NCBI RefSeq assembly: GCF_026017845.1
Contig: NZ_CP100416.1
Location: 6,329,444 to 6,393,443 of the forward strand
DNA length: 64,000 nt
Source of the DNA: Amycolatopsis mediterranei
GTDB lineage: Bacteria > Actinomycetota > Actinomycetes > Mycobacteriales > Pseudonocardiaceae
Reading direction: 5' to 3'
Shown here: in pieces, positions 48,514-56,191 of the stretch
How positions within the stretch are numbered: the first letter of the stretch is position 1
How the letters are laid out: each line of letters starts with the position of its first letter
Program-made: the position numbers and the translations under genes
The notes under the pieces: model-generated
Databases searched by the model: none
What the model was told of the DNA's origin: nothing
Seen by the model: only the letters and a program-made list of their open reading frames with translations

Positions 48514-49035
48514 TCAGGAGACGGTCCGGCGCGCGGCCGCGCCGAGCGCCGCGCCCCAGGCCTCGGCCCGGTCCAGCTCGCCGGGGTTGGGGCCGGCGTC
48601 GGCCGGGGTCGTGCCCACGAAGAAGCTCTCGGCGGGCGCCGCCGCCGGGCACCCGGGCCGGCGCAGCCGCTTCGCGATGCCGAGCGAAGCGGCGCCAGTG
48701 AGCAGGCGTGCCTTGTCGATTCGGGTATCGAAGGCCGCGACCGGGAGTCCCTGCGGGACCGGCCCGAGGGAGTCCAGCCACTCGCGCACGCCGGTCTCCG
48801 AGCGGGTCGGGCGATCCCCCTGCTCCACGGCCGATTTCCGCGTCGCGGGGCGGCTCATGCCGTGCACGTGGGTGGGCCCTCCGACGACGAGCAGGTCGAC
48901 ACCGGTGAGGTCGGCCGGCGCGCCGTCGACGTTGACCACCTCCACCGGGGCGGCCACGGCCAGTCCCTTCCCGATCGCCTCGGCTACTGCTTCGGTGGCG
49001 CCGAACATCGACTCGAACACGACGAGGATTCGCAT
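48514..49035 (-). CDS. Flavodoxin-domain protein
   Basis: 173 aa from the ATG at 49035. ILVVFESMFGATEAVAEAIG is the flavodoxin phosphate-binding loop (usually S/T-x-T-G-x-T; here ESMFGAT), and LLVVGGPTHVHGMSRPATR is the second FMN loop (GGPTHxHG). The C-terminal part (PAAAPESFFVG-like text near 140) is the usual last strand. FMN binding as an electron carrier is expected. A frameshifted ferredoxin lies directly upstream on the same strand, suggesting a former redox pair. It is near the PNPOx gene and a DevR-like box. Confidence 0.85.
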   Translation of the reverse strand: MRILVVFESMFGATEAVAEAIGKGLAVAAPVEVVNVDGAPADLTGVDLLVVGGPTHVHGMSRPATRKSAVEQGDRPTRSETGVREWLDSLGPVPQGLPVAAFDTRIDKARLLTGAASLGIAKRLRRPGCPAAAPAESFFVGTTPADAGPNPGELDRAEAWGAALGAAARRTVS

Positions 49036-49046
49036 GGCCGCTCCTT

Positions 49047-49197
49047 TCAGGTTTCTTCGGGGACCATTTCGATGGCACCGCAGGGACATTCGGCGACGCA
49101 GATCCCGCAGTAGTCGAGGTCGATCGCCGCCGGGTTGGCGAAGAAGTCCCGGGGTCCGTGCTCCAGGCCCGTCGGTCAATGCGAGGCGGTGAGCCAT
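49047..49197 (-). pseudogene. Frameshifted ferredoxin-like remnant
   Basis: From ATG 49197 the frame reads MAHRLALTDG; one base shift away it continues TGLEHGPRDFFANPAAIDLD then YCGICVAECPCGAIEMVPEE to a TGA at 49047. The last piece is a 4Fe-4S ferredoxin/PorD-like motif, but the usual C-x2-C-x2-C-x3-C-P run has only C-x2-C-x3-C-P: three residues including one Cys are missing. So both the frame and a cluster ligand are damaged. It lies 11 bp upstream of flavodoxin. Confidence 0.65.
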
Positions 49198-49305
49198 GGC
49201 GGGCTTCGGAGTCGCGGATTCGAGGTGTGTCCAGCAAATCGGCCCGAGCTCGCCACCGCCGCCGGCGAACGCCATCGGTGCCGGGGCCGTCGGTCACCGG
49301 CCGAA

Positions 49306-49319
49306 GGGACCATCGGCTC
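49306..49319. promoter_or_regulatory. DevR/DosR-type box
   Basis: GGGACCATCGGCTC has a perfect GGGAC left half and 10 of 14 matches overall. It lies 36 bp upstream of the ATG at 49356 (plus strand) and 108 bp upstream of the ferredoxin remnant/flavodoxin unit (minus strand). Confidence 0.4.
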
Positions 49320-49355
49320 TGCCGCTCCCGCGCCGCCGCGTCGAGACTTCGCGGC

Positions 49356-49508
49356 ATGAAGGTTGACGAACTGCTCACGAAGGCGAAGGACGGGCTGCCG
49401 GCCAAACCGGTCGGGGCGACGCTGGGCGCGATCGCCACCGCGGCGATCTTCGCCGCGACACGGCCGGCCAAGCTCAAGGACGGCGCCGAGACCGATGAGC
49501 GTCCCTGA
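49356..49508 (+). CDS. Small single-helix protein, unknown
   Basis: 50 aa: MKVDELLTKAKDGLPAKPVG, then a short hydrophobic stretch (ATLGAIATAAIFAAT) and a polar end. Its last 14 bases overlap the start of the PNPOx-like gene, so translation is likely coupled. No family recognised. The position right after a DevR-like box suggests a small stress-induced membrane peptide, which is inference only. Confidence 0.55.
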   Translation: MKVDELLTKAKDGLPAKPVGATLGAIATAAIFAATRPAKLKDGAETDERP

Positions 49509-49932
49509 GCTGCGTCCGCTGGGCCCGGCCCGCTGCCGCGCGTTGCTCGCCTCCGTCCCGCTCGGCCGCCTGGGCTTCGTCCACGACGGACGGCCGGCGA
49601 TCCGGCCGGTCAACTTCACCACGGCAGACGAAGCGATCTGGCTGCGGGCGGGCCGCAACTCCTGGGCCGACCGGCTCGACGGCCGGCCGGTCACCTTCGA
49701 AGCCGACGCCTACGACCCCGGCGGCCACACCGGCTGGAGCGTGATCGTGACCGGGATCGCCACCCTCACCACGGACGTCGAAACCTTGGCCGTCCAACTC
49801 GGTGCCGGCCTGCGCTCGTGGGCGCCCGCACCCCGCGACCGGCTGCTGCGGATCAGCATCGATCGGATCGAGGGCCGCCGGCTCGCCCTTCGCCCCGACG
49901 CGGACGACGCGACGGAATCGGACGCACCATAG
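49495..49932 (+). CDS. Pyridoxamine 5'-phosphate oxidase-like (PNPOx) flavin-binding protein
   Basis: 145 aa from the ATG at 49495. CRALLASVPLGRLGFVHDGR, PAIRPVNFTTADEAIWLRAG, VTFEADAYDPGGHTGWSVIV and GIATLTTDVET are the split-barrel strands of the PNPOx-like family that bind FMN or F420. It lacks the residues of true PdxH. In M. tuberculosis, Rv3129 of this type is in the DosR regulon, consistent with the box upstream. It is the last clearly dormancy-related gene on this side. Confidence 0.85.
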   Translation: MSVPELRPLGPARCRALLASVPLGRLGFVHDGRPAIRPVNFTTADEAIWLRAGRNSWADRLDGRPVTFEADAYDPGGHTGWSVIVTGIATLTTDVETLAVQLGAGLRSWAPAPRDRLLRISIDRIEGRRLALRPDADDATESDAP

Positions 49933-50085
49933 CCCGGCGGCACGTTCTCCAGCGCCGTGCCCGGCCGTGCGGGAAGAACGGCACACGCGGACCGGGCTTC
50001 CGCCTCTGACCGTGGTCTCCCACGGACGGAATGCTCGTAACGGCCGGCAGTACGTCCGGCATCTCCCACCGGAGAGGGAGCCGAT

Positions 50086-50330
50086 ATGAGCACCGCACAC
50101 CGAAATCGGAACCCCGGACCCGCCCGAGCGGGTGGCTTTCCCAGCGGATTGCGGGTGCACGCACACGGCGGACGGTTCACCGGCCGAACAGGCGTCGTGG
50201 TCTGCCGGGCACCCGACCTGCGTCCCGGCTCGGTCTGGGTCGAGTTCAGCCCCGGCGACGCGCGGCTCGTGCCCGGCTACCGCCTCGACGTCCAGCGGAT
50301 GAGCGGCCAGGCCGGTGGCGGGCGGACCGC
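50086..50330 (+). CDS. SH3/KOW-like small protein, probably truncated
   Basis: From the ATG at 50086 (GGAGAGGGAG upstream) about 75 residues look genuine: SGLRVHAHGGRFTGRTGVVV, then DLRPGSVWVEFSPGDARLVP and GYRLDVQR. This is a small beta-barrel of the kind RGTVV...SVWV.F.DG...VPGYRL found in short actinomycete proteins. After about 50300 the frame stays open but the text changes to Arg/Gln-rich nonsense antisense to another gene piece. So the natural stop has been lost, probably by a deletion at about 50300-50330. Role unknown. Confidence 0.55.
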
Positions 50331-50601
50331 TACGCTGCCGCAAGGCCAGCACTGCCCCGAACAGGGTTACCGCGCCGAAAAGGGACAACGCCGGCGCGGT
50401 GTGGCTCTTCATCCACAGCTGGCCGGGCAGCGGGTCGGCGGCGACCCAGTCCCCCAGCGGCGCGAAGTACACCGCCGCGACCACGGCGACAGCGGTGCTC
50501 AGCACGGCGGGCACCGCGCCATTTCCCCGACGTCTGGCCACCCGCGCCCTCGCTCTGTCCGTCGCACCAGCGAAACGCCGACAGCGTATACGGTCCACCA
50601 A
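50310..50601 (-). pseudogene. Truncated membrane-protein fragment
   Basis: The minus-strand frame from 50601 reads a basic start (RIRCRRFAGATDRAR), then two hydrophobic segments, GAVPAVLSTAVAVVAAVYFA and SLFGAVTLFGAVLALRQR, joined by DWVAADPLPGQLWMKSHTA. Past about 50310 it runs antisense into the convergent SH3-like gene with no sensible sequence. This looks like the front of a small membrane protein whose end was removed by the same deletion that truncated its neighbour. Confidence 0.45.
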
Positions 50602-51080
50602 GGCGAAATAGGGACCTCGCCGCCACTGTCACCTGCGCGTACCAAAGATCGGGGCGATTCGGAAACCCATTCCCGCCGGAGCGACCGGAGGGTGATTCAC
50701 GAGCACAGCCCGACGCATTCGAGCGAGCGGAATGTCCGGGCGTCGACGACCTGGTCTGCATCGTCGGCGATGGCGACGCGACTGCGGGAGCCGGGACTCG
50801 TCCGAGCGAGCCGAGCAACGCCACGGAGAGCCGCCTTCTCCTCCGCCGGCTGCCCGCGAAGCACTGGCCGGCGTGATGCAAAAGGACGGTTGACCGAGCG
50901 CGCTCGTCTTGCGGTTCGCGCTTCCGGTTAACGCCCGGGTCGTCCTGCTTGCGCGCTCTGCGGCGAATGCGTCACGGCGTTCACCCGGAATTCGTTTCGG
51001 TGTGTCCTGGCCGCTGCTTGCCCGGCCTGGAATGCCCTTCGGCGCCCGTCCGGGCCGCCTCGTAGTCGAAGGAGAGATCC
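50602..51080. other. No gene found
   Basis: About 480 bp. Only short open frames of low information are present on either strand. The base composition drops slightly in GC near 50700-50760. No hairpin, repeat or box stood out. Confidence 0.5.
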
Positions 51081-51337
51081 GTGCCGAGTACTCGATCGAG
51101 AGCCGCCACGCTGGCCGTGGTCGCGGCGGCCATCGCCGCCTTGGCCGCGCCGGCCCCGTCCGCCGGTGATCGCTCCGCCCACCTCCTGCTCGTCTCGGTC
51201 GGACCTCGCCCGCCGGCCACCCCCACACGATCACCACCCCCGTCGGCACCACGCAAATCGCGCCGACGATCCTGCGGCGGCTGGGCCTGCGGCCGGACAC
51301 GCTGCAGGCGGTGCGCACCGAGGTCCTCCCCCGATAG
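51081..51337 (+). pseudogene. Alkaline phosphatase/phosphodiesterase deletion remnant
   Basis: From a GTG at 51081 the frame encodes a signal peptide (PSTRSRAATLAVVAAAIAAL, cleavage near SAG) and HLLLVSVGPRP. In another frame, 51220-51337 reads HTITTPVGTTQIAPTILRRL and GLRPDTLQAVRTEVLP followed by TAG, which is the typical C-terminal end of secreted alkaline phosphatase/nucleotide pyrophosphatase-type proteins. The whole catalytic middle (over 350 residues) is missing. A single internal deletion explains it. Confidence 0.72.
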
Positions 51338-51414
51338 CGGCCACCCGGCCGCCGCCGCGATCTTGGTGTGGCGTGTTGGGTAGGTGCAGTTCAGCATCCG
51401 GCTGACATTGGCGT

Positions 51415-51882
51415 TCACGGTGATTCTTGTTCAACGGTTTCGGACCGTGGGAATGGGTGGCGGATCAGTCGCAAGGCCAAGACGGTGCACACGATGGCGA
51501 CGGGAATTTCCACGCACACTGCCATCACGATCGCGATAGCCAGCTCGCCCCCGGGTGCCGCCGCGGTGACGTCGAACCAGGCGTCGGTCAGGAGAAGCGC
51601 AGCGGCCGCGGTGGCGGTCAGCGTGCAGCGGTTGTCCGCCCGCTTCAGGAACCGACCGGTGGCGAACAAGGCCAGTGCCTCGCCACTGTCCAGACCGACC
51701 CAGGCCAGGGCCCAGTGACTGTCCATCGCCTTCTCCGGCAACGACATCGACAGATAGAGAACCCACGGGATCATGATCAGGCCCGCGGTGGCGAAGGCCC
51801 TGCCGAGACGTCGCGGGCGTCGGGCACCGGGTCTGTCCGGCACCGCCGACCAGCGCACGTGGATCATCGGTGTGTTCATCAT
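51415..51882 (-). CDS. Small integral membrane protein, unknown
   Basis: 155 aa from the ATG at 51882 (a second ATG follows directly). A basic N-terminus precedes four membrane helices: FATAGLIMIPWVLYLSMSLP; WVGLDSGEALALFATGRFL; CTLTATAAAALLLTDAWFDV; and LAIAIVMAVCVEIPVAIVCT. The phrase DSGEA between helices 1-2 and TDAWFD at helix 3 are conserved in an unnamed actinomycete family that I recall but cannot assign a function to. It is divergent from the sensor kinase gene across an operator-like palindrome. Confidence 0.72.
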   Translation of the reverse strand: MMNTPMIHVRWSAVPDRPGARRPRRLGRAFATAGLIMIPWVLYLSMSLPEKAMDSHWALAWVGLDSGEALALFATGRFLKRADNRCTLTATAAAALLLTDAWFDVTAAAPGGELAIAIVMAVCVEIPVAIVCTVLALRLIRHPFPRSETVEQESP

Positions 51883-51962
51883 GGTCACGAACCTAGGAAC
51901 AGAAGGCCATCCGCCGCGTCGGCCCGTGGATGTCACCGCTCCCCAGGCCGTCGGCCCGGGGG

Positions 51963-51978
51963 TGTACCGGCGCGTACA
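51963..51978. promoter_or_regulatory. TGTAC-N6-GTACA palindrome
   Basis: TGTAC (51963-51967) and GTACA (51974-51978) are exact inverted repeats with a 6-base spacer, extended outward by GGGG and CCCC with a one-base offset. It lies 48 bp before the kinase ATG, in the divergent gap. Operator candidate, possibly for the NarL-type regulator encoded downstream. Confidence 0.45.
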
Positions 51979-52025
51979 TCCCCGGGACGACGCGCGGAAC
52001 CGACGCCACTGCATACGATCTCCGC

Positions 52026-53234
52026 ATGGAAGAGCTTCTCCAGCGTCTCTCGACATCGAAGCGTGTGACCTGGCTGATGTCACAGGCCGTGGTGCTGGCC
52101 ACCGCCTGCTTCTACGCGGTGACGCTCGGCTGGTCGATCGCTCGGGTTCCGGGCCACGACAGCCTGTTCCGGTTTCCCGGCCTCGGGCCCCTCCAGATGA
52201 TGGTTCTGTGCGCTGTGCTCGCCCTTCCGGTGCTGCTGATGCGCCGTCTGCCGGCGGCGGTCTTCGCGGCGATCCTGGGCGAAGCGGTCCTCGGCTACCT
52301 CTTCGGCGTGCGGTCCGAGGCCGTGTTCGTCGTGCTCGTGGTCTTGGGCGGGCACCTCGCCGTCCGGCGGCCGAAGGCTGCCGCCATCGGCTCCGTCGCG
52401 GCCGTCGCGGCCGCGTTCGTCGACAACATCGACGTCTACCCCGGGGAGAACGTCGGCGACACGGCCCAGTGGGCCGGGCAGTACGCGTTGTGGTTCGCGG
52501 TCGCGTGGGTCTTCGGCGGGGTGTACCGCAAACGCCGTGAATACCTCGACGCCCTGCACGAGCAGACCGCGGCCCGCACCGTCGTCACCGAGCGGCTGCG
52601 GATCGCCCGCGAACTGCACGACAGCGTCGCGCACAGCATGGGGATCATCACGGTGCTGTCGGGAGCGGCGGCGCGGGTCGTGGACACCAAGCCCCAGCAG
52701 GCGCGGCAGGCGCTGATCGGCATCGAGACCACCAGCCGCCAGACGCTGCTCGAGCTGCAGCGCATGCTCGGGGCGCTCCGCCGCGCCGAGCCGGATGACG
52801 CCATGCCGCCGGCCGCTCCGCTGGCGCCGGCCGGCAGCCTGGCCGACGTCCCGCAACTCGCCGAACGCACGGCCGACGCCGGGGTGCGGGTCCACGTGAC
52901 CTGGCAGGGCGAGCGGTGTCCGCTGCCGCCGGAGATCGAACTGTCGGCGTTCCGGATCATCCAGGAGTCGCTGACGAACGTGGTGCGGCATTCCGGGGCG
53001 CGGACGTGCCGGGTCGCGGTCGGGTACGAGCCGGAGGGCGTGACGATCGAGGTGGTGGACGACGGGGACGACGGTCTCGGCGGGCCGGGCCGTCCCAGGC
53101 ACTCGACGGCGCCCGGCGGGAGCGGCTTCGGCCTGCTCGGCATGCGCGAGCGGGTGACGTTGCTGTCCGGCCAGTTCAGCGCGGGCCGGCGTCCGGAGGG
53201 CGGCTTCCGGGTGGCGGCGAGGCTCCCGGCATGA
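52026..53234 (+). CDS. Sensor histidine kinase, NarL-partner (HisKA_3) type
   Basis: 402 aa from the ATG at 52026. Five to six membrane helices fill residues 15-180. Then comes the phosphoacceptor helix RIARELHDSVAHSMGIITVL (His near residue 200), and a HATPase_c domain with FRIIQESLTNVVRHSG (N box), VEVVDDGDDG and FGLLGMRERV (G boxes). There is no large extracellular sensor, so it likely senses membrane or envelope state. The response regulator gene follows after 73 bp. The pair has the standard layout of actinomycete two-component systems of unknown signal. Confidence 0.93.
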   Translation: MEELLQRLSTSKRVTWLMSQAVVLATACFYAVTLGWSIARVPGHDSLFRFPGLGPLQMMVLCAVLALPVLLMRRLPAAVFAAILGEAVLGYLFGVRSEAVFVVLVVLGGHLAVRRPKAAAIGSVAAVAAAFVDNIDVYPGENVGDTAQWAGQYALWFAVAWVFGGVYRKRREYLDALHEQTAARTVVTERLRIARELHDSVAHSMGIITVLSGAAARVVDTKPQQARQALIGIETTSRQTLLELQRMLGALRRAEPDDAMPPAAPLAPAGSLADVPQLAERTADAGVRVHVTWQGERCPLPPEIELSAFRIIQESLTNVVRHSGARTCRVAVGYEPEGVTIEVVDDGDDGLGGPGRPRHSTAPGGSGFGLLGMRERVTLLSGQFSAGRRPEGGFRVAARLPA

Positions 53235-53307
53235 GCGAGCCTGCGAGCGAATCATCCAACACTGCGCGGGCCGCTCAGGCCGGACCGAGCGTCAGCGAGG
53301 TCCGCGC

Positions 53308-53991
53308 ATGAGCGTGCGGGTGCTACTGGTCGACGACCAGCCGCTGATGCTGGTCGGGCTCGCGATCCTGATCGGCGACACCGACGATCTGGCGGTGGCC
53401 GGCGAGGCCGGCGACGGCCGCGAGGCGCTGCGCCTGGTGCGTGAGCTGCGGCCGGACGTGGTGGTGATGGACATCCGGATGCCGGGCATGGACGGGATCG
53501 AGGCGACCCGGCGGGCGACCGCCGAGCCACACCCGCCCAAGGTGCTGGTGCTGACGACCTTCGACGACGACGAGTACGTCTACGGCGCACTGCGCGCCGG
53601 GGCCAGCGGATTCCTGCTCAAGAGCATGGCCCTGAACGCGATCCTCGACGCGATCCGCGTGGTGGCGGCCGGCGACGCGTTGATCGCGCCGAGCGTGACC
53701 CGGCGGCTGATCGCGGACTTCGCCGGAACCGCCGGCCCCGCGGCCCCCGAACCGGACACCGAGCCCGCCGCGGACTCAGGTCTCCTCGCGGAGATCACCG
53801 ACCGGGAGCGCGAGGTGCTGGCACTGGTGGGACAGGGCCTGTCGAACACCGAGATAGCCGAGCGGCTGGTGATCAGCGCGGCGACGGCGAAGACTCATGT
53901 CGCGCGCCTGTTCGCCAAGCTCGAGGCCCGGGACCGCGTCCACCTGGCGATCATCGCCTTCGAGGCCGGACTCGTGCCGCGCAGACGGTAG
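53308..53991 (+). CDS. NarL/LuxR-family response regulator
   Basis: 227 aa. The receiver domain starts VRVLLVDDQPLMLVGLAILI; the phosphoacceptor Asp is in DVVVMDIRMPGMDG (about Asp54), with TTFDDDEYV and FLLKSMALNA supplying the Thr and Lys. A Pro/Ala/Glu linker leads to the HTH: LAEITDREREVLALVGQGLS, NTEIAERLVISAATAKTHVA, RLFAKLEARDRVHLA. It is downstream of and co-directional with its kinase. Targets unknown; the TGTAC palindrome upstream of the kinase is a candidate. Confidence 0.94.
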   Translation: MSVRVLLVDDQPLMLVGLAILIGDTDDLAVAGEAGDGREALRLVRELRPDVVVMDIRMPGMDGIEATRRATAEPHPPKVLVLTTFDDDEYVYGALRAGASGFLLKSMALNAILDAIRVVAAGDALIAPSVTRRLIADFAGTAGPAAPEPDTEPAADSGLLAEITDREREVLALVGQGLSNTEIAERLVISAATAKTHVARLFAKLEARDRVHLAIIAFEAGLVPRRR

Positions 53992-54052
53992 GGCGGAACG
54001 ATCGCCGACCACGAGTTCCCGGTCAAGCTGACGTCGGGGTTACTTCGGCCAA

Positions 54053-54144
54053 CGCCGGGTGGCCGGGCTCCGCAGGAACGAGGTCGCGACGCTCGCGGGC
54101 GGCTCGACGACACGGAGCGCGCGCACTTGTACCACCTGGCCTGA
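54053..54144 (+). pseudogene. XRE (MmyB-like) regulator scar
   Basis: RRVAGLRRNEVATLAG is the diagnostic second helix of MmyB-like XRE regulators; a few bases on, in a shifted frame, RLDDTERAHLYHLA and a stop form the helix that normally ends their HTH domain about 40 residues later. The middle of the HTH and the whole ligand domain are gone. The next 140 bp to the small membrane gene hold nothing I can assign. Confidence 0.65.
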
Positions 54145-54290
54145 GCGGCGAAGTTCACATGGAATTGCAGGTGCTCGCCGCGGAGAGGCTCGGCCCGTCC
54201 GCCACCGGGATCCGAGCCGACGTCACGAGCTGAGCGACATGCTGCTCGTAGCCGAAACGATCAAGGCGGCGCACGGCCGAGGTGCATCAA

Positions 54291-54545
54291 TCATCGCTTT
54301 CTCCTGGCGAAGGTCAGTCCGGCTGCCACAATCACAGCAGCCACCAATGCGGAGACAATTCCCCAGGGATACACATGGATTTCCCCCGCGGACGGGTCGA
54401 GCCACTGTGCGGCCAGACCGACCAGCGGACGGTACAGACCAAGGATGACGACGAAGACAAACCCCGCGATCCAGGGCACTGTCCGCACCAGGCGACTCAC
54501 TTTTTCACTGAAAAACATCTTGACGAATAGATTTCTTCCGCTCAT
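54291..54545 (-). CDS. Small two-helix membrane protein, candidate RHS partner/immunity
   Basis: 84 aa from the ATG at 54545, which has AGGAGG 5 bases upstream (a GTG at 54551 is less well placed). MSGRNLFVKMFFSEKVSRLV precedes two membrane helices, VPWIAGFVFVVILGLYRPLV and GIVSALVAAVIVAAGLTFA, and a basic end RRKR. It starts 54 bp after the orphan RHS tip, on the same strand, where immunity genes normally sit. Since that tip ends in a glycine-zipper membrane segment, a membrane-embedded partner fits. Function is inference; no family recognised. Confidence 0.65.
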   Translation of the reverse strand: MSGRNLFVKMFFSEKVSRLVRTVPWIAGFVFVVILGLYRPLVGLAAQWLDPSAGEIHVYPWGIVSALVAAVIVAAGLTFARRKR

Positions 54546-54599
54546 CGGCACCTCCTAGCAGTTCAGTTCCGAGTCGCCATGTTACAGGGCACGGTGAGT

Positions 54600-55311
54600 T
54601 CAGTTGTCGAAGAACAGGCCCCACAGCAGCCCGGCACCCCCGCCCATGAAACCGTAGAAGGTTCCTTGGGCACCGGCGTTGGCGATGCACCCTGGTGGGC
54701 CCACAATAAACCCGACTACGCAACCGCCGACACCGCCGATGAATGCCCCGGTTGCTGCTCCGATTCCCGCATCCCGACCGACATGATCCCAATTCGGCCA
54801 GGACGACGGCGGGCTGCCGTGCGAACCATGATCGCGCATGCCATGGCTGCAGAACGCATAAATACAGTCCGACGACGTATTGGGCAGCGGCAGCGGGGGC
54901 GCTCCGCCAGTGCTGCGGCTGTAGCTCGCTGAGCGATAGCGTGCGTGGCTTGTGACGCGGCGGACGCTGTGCGATGCCCGGCGATACGCGCGGTGCGTAA
55001 CGTGCCTGCGCGAGCGGTAGACCGGCCGCCGGTGGCGATGGCTGCGTTCACCGTCGAGGTCAGTGGCGTTGATGGGGTCGGCGTTGGTGTAGTCGTAGTC
55101 GTTGGCGGAGCCGCCTTCGACGGGGTCGACGGAGAGGAAGCGGCCGAGGGCGGGGCTGTAGGGACGGGCGCCCATTTCGACGAGGGGGAGGGCGCCGGCG
55201 TGTTCGTAGGGGCGCTGGTGCTGGCCGAGCCAGCCGTAGTCGAGCTTGCCGGGCTGGTTGCCTGGTACGGCGTTGGCGTCCGGGGTTCCGTCGGTGCGCA
55301 GCGACCACCGA
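54600..55311 (-). pseudogene. Orphan RHS C-terminal tip with glycine-zipper end
   Basis: The frame enters RHS-like sequence near 55311 (SLRTDGTPDANAVPGNQPGK, GWLGQHQRPYEH) and runs through the RHS core VEMGARPYSPALGRFLSVDP, then DYDYTNADPINATDLDG. The tip (about 170 residues) has an Arg/His/Ser-rich stretch and a C-terminal glycine zipper, GIGAATGAFIGGVGG, continuing with further Gly-rich hydrophobic text to the stop. The YD repeats and N-terminal export part are absent and no start codon is evident. It is either a displaced orphan tip, as found in RHS loci that swap tips, or a remnant. It encodes a plausible membrane-acting toxin end. Confidence 0.75.
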
Positions 55312-55409
55312 CTTGTCGTGGGGCGGTTCAGCTCCCGCAGCCGGTGGATGGAGCAGGCGACACTTACTGTTGTCCGGGACGCCCAGTCCTCACCTCGTTG
55401 GAGCACCAC

Positions 55410-56153
55410 ATGGAAGACAACCTGCTGTACGAGCGGGACGCCGCACGGAGAGTGGACGACGTCACCGACGCACTCGATCGCCTGGCCGGCACCTTCGCGG
55501 AAGAAGAGGAACTGCTGGTGGTCCTGCAGCGAGTGTGCCGGCAGGTCATCCACGCGGTACCGGACGCGGAGATCGCCAGCATCACGCTGCTGCGCGACGG
55601 CGCCCCTTACACAGCGACAGCAACCGGTGACAGCGCGCACCGCGTCGATCAGGCACAGTACGAAGCCGGGCGAGGGCCGTGCCTGGAGGCCGCCCGGACC
55701 GGCGAACTCCAACGCGTCACCGTGACCGAGGCGGCACAACGGTGGCCCGAGTTCGCCGCCGCCGCGGACGAGTGCTCGGTCGTGGCCTACCTGTCCGCCC
55801 CGCTGTTCGTCGACCACCAGTACCACGGTTCGCTCAACCTGTACGACACCGGCGGCAACAGCTTCGGCGCGCTCGACGCAGCGCTGCTGGACCTCTACAC
55901 CGCCGCCGCCGAATCCGCGCTGCGCAGCACCCGCCGGCACCAAGCCGCCCGCGAGACCATGGGACAACTCCGCACCGCTCTCACCTCCCGTGCGGTGATC
56001 GACCAGGCCAAGGGCATCCTCATGGCCCTGCACAGCATCCAGTCCGACGACGCTTTCAACCTGCTCGTCAAGGCGTCGCAGGAGCAGAACGTGAAACTGC
56101 GCGATGTCGCCGAAAACTTCGTCGCCGAGGTCACGTCCCCGAACCGCCGGTGA
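55410..56153 (+). CDS. GAF-ANTAR domain RNA-binding regulator
   Basis: 247 aa from the ATG at 55410. Residues about 15-165 are a GAF domain (VPDAEIASITLLRDGAPYTA, AGRGPCLEAARTGELQRV, LSAPLFVDHQYHGSLNLY). Residues about 180-240 are an ANTAR domain: LRTALTSRAVIDQAKGILMA with the conserved Ala, Gly and Asp-Ala-Phe-Xaa-Leu-Leu (DDAFNLLVKAS). ANTAR proteins bind paired hairpins in mRNA leaders and prevent termination, with the GAF domain receiving a signal. It is divergent from the RHS tip. Targets unknown; none of the hairpins I saw has the ANTAR two-loop form. Confidence 0.9.
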   Translation: MEDNLLYERDAARRVDDVTDALDRLAGTFAEEEELLVVLQRVCRQVIHAVPDAEIASITLLRDGAPYTATATGDSAHRVDQAQYEAGRGPCLEAARTGELQRVTVTEAAQRWPEFAAAADECSVVAYLSAPLFVDHQYHGSLNLYDTGGNSFGALDAALLDLYTAAAESALRSTRRHQAARETMGQLRTALTSRAVIDQAKGILMALHSIQSDDAFNLLVKASQEQNVKLRDVAENFVAEVTSPNRR

Positions 56154-56191
56154 CCCCAAGCAATTCCGGGCTTCGACAAGACCGCCACCTC

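Noticed and set aside
49474..50601. 375-codon minus-strand gene
   Set aside because: Only the first ~95 codons look like protein; the rest is antisense to the PNPOx-like and SH3-like genes.
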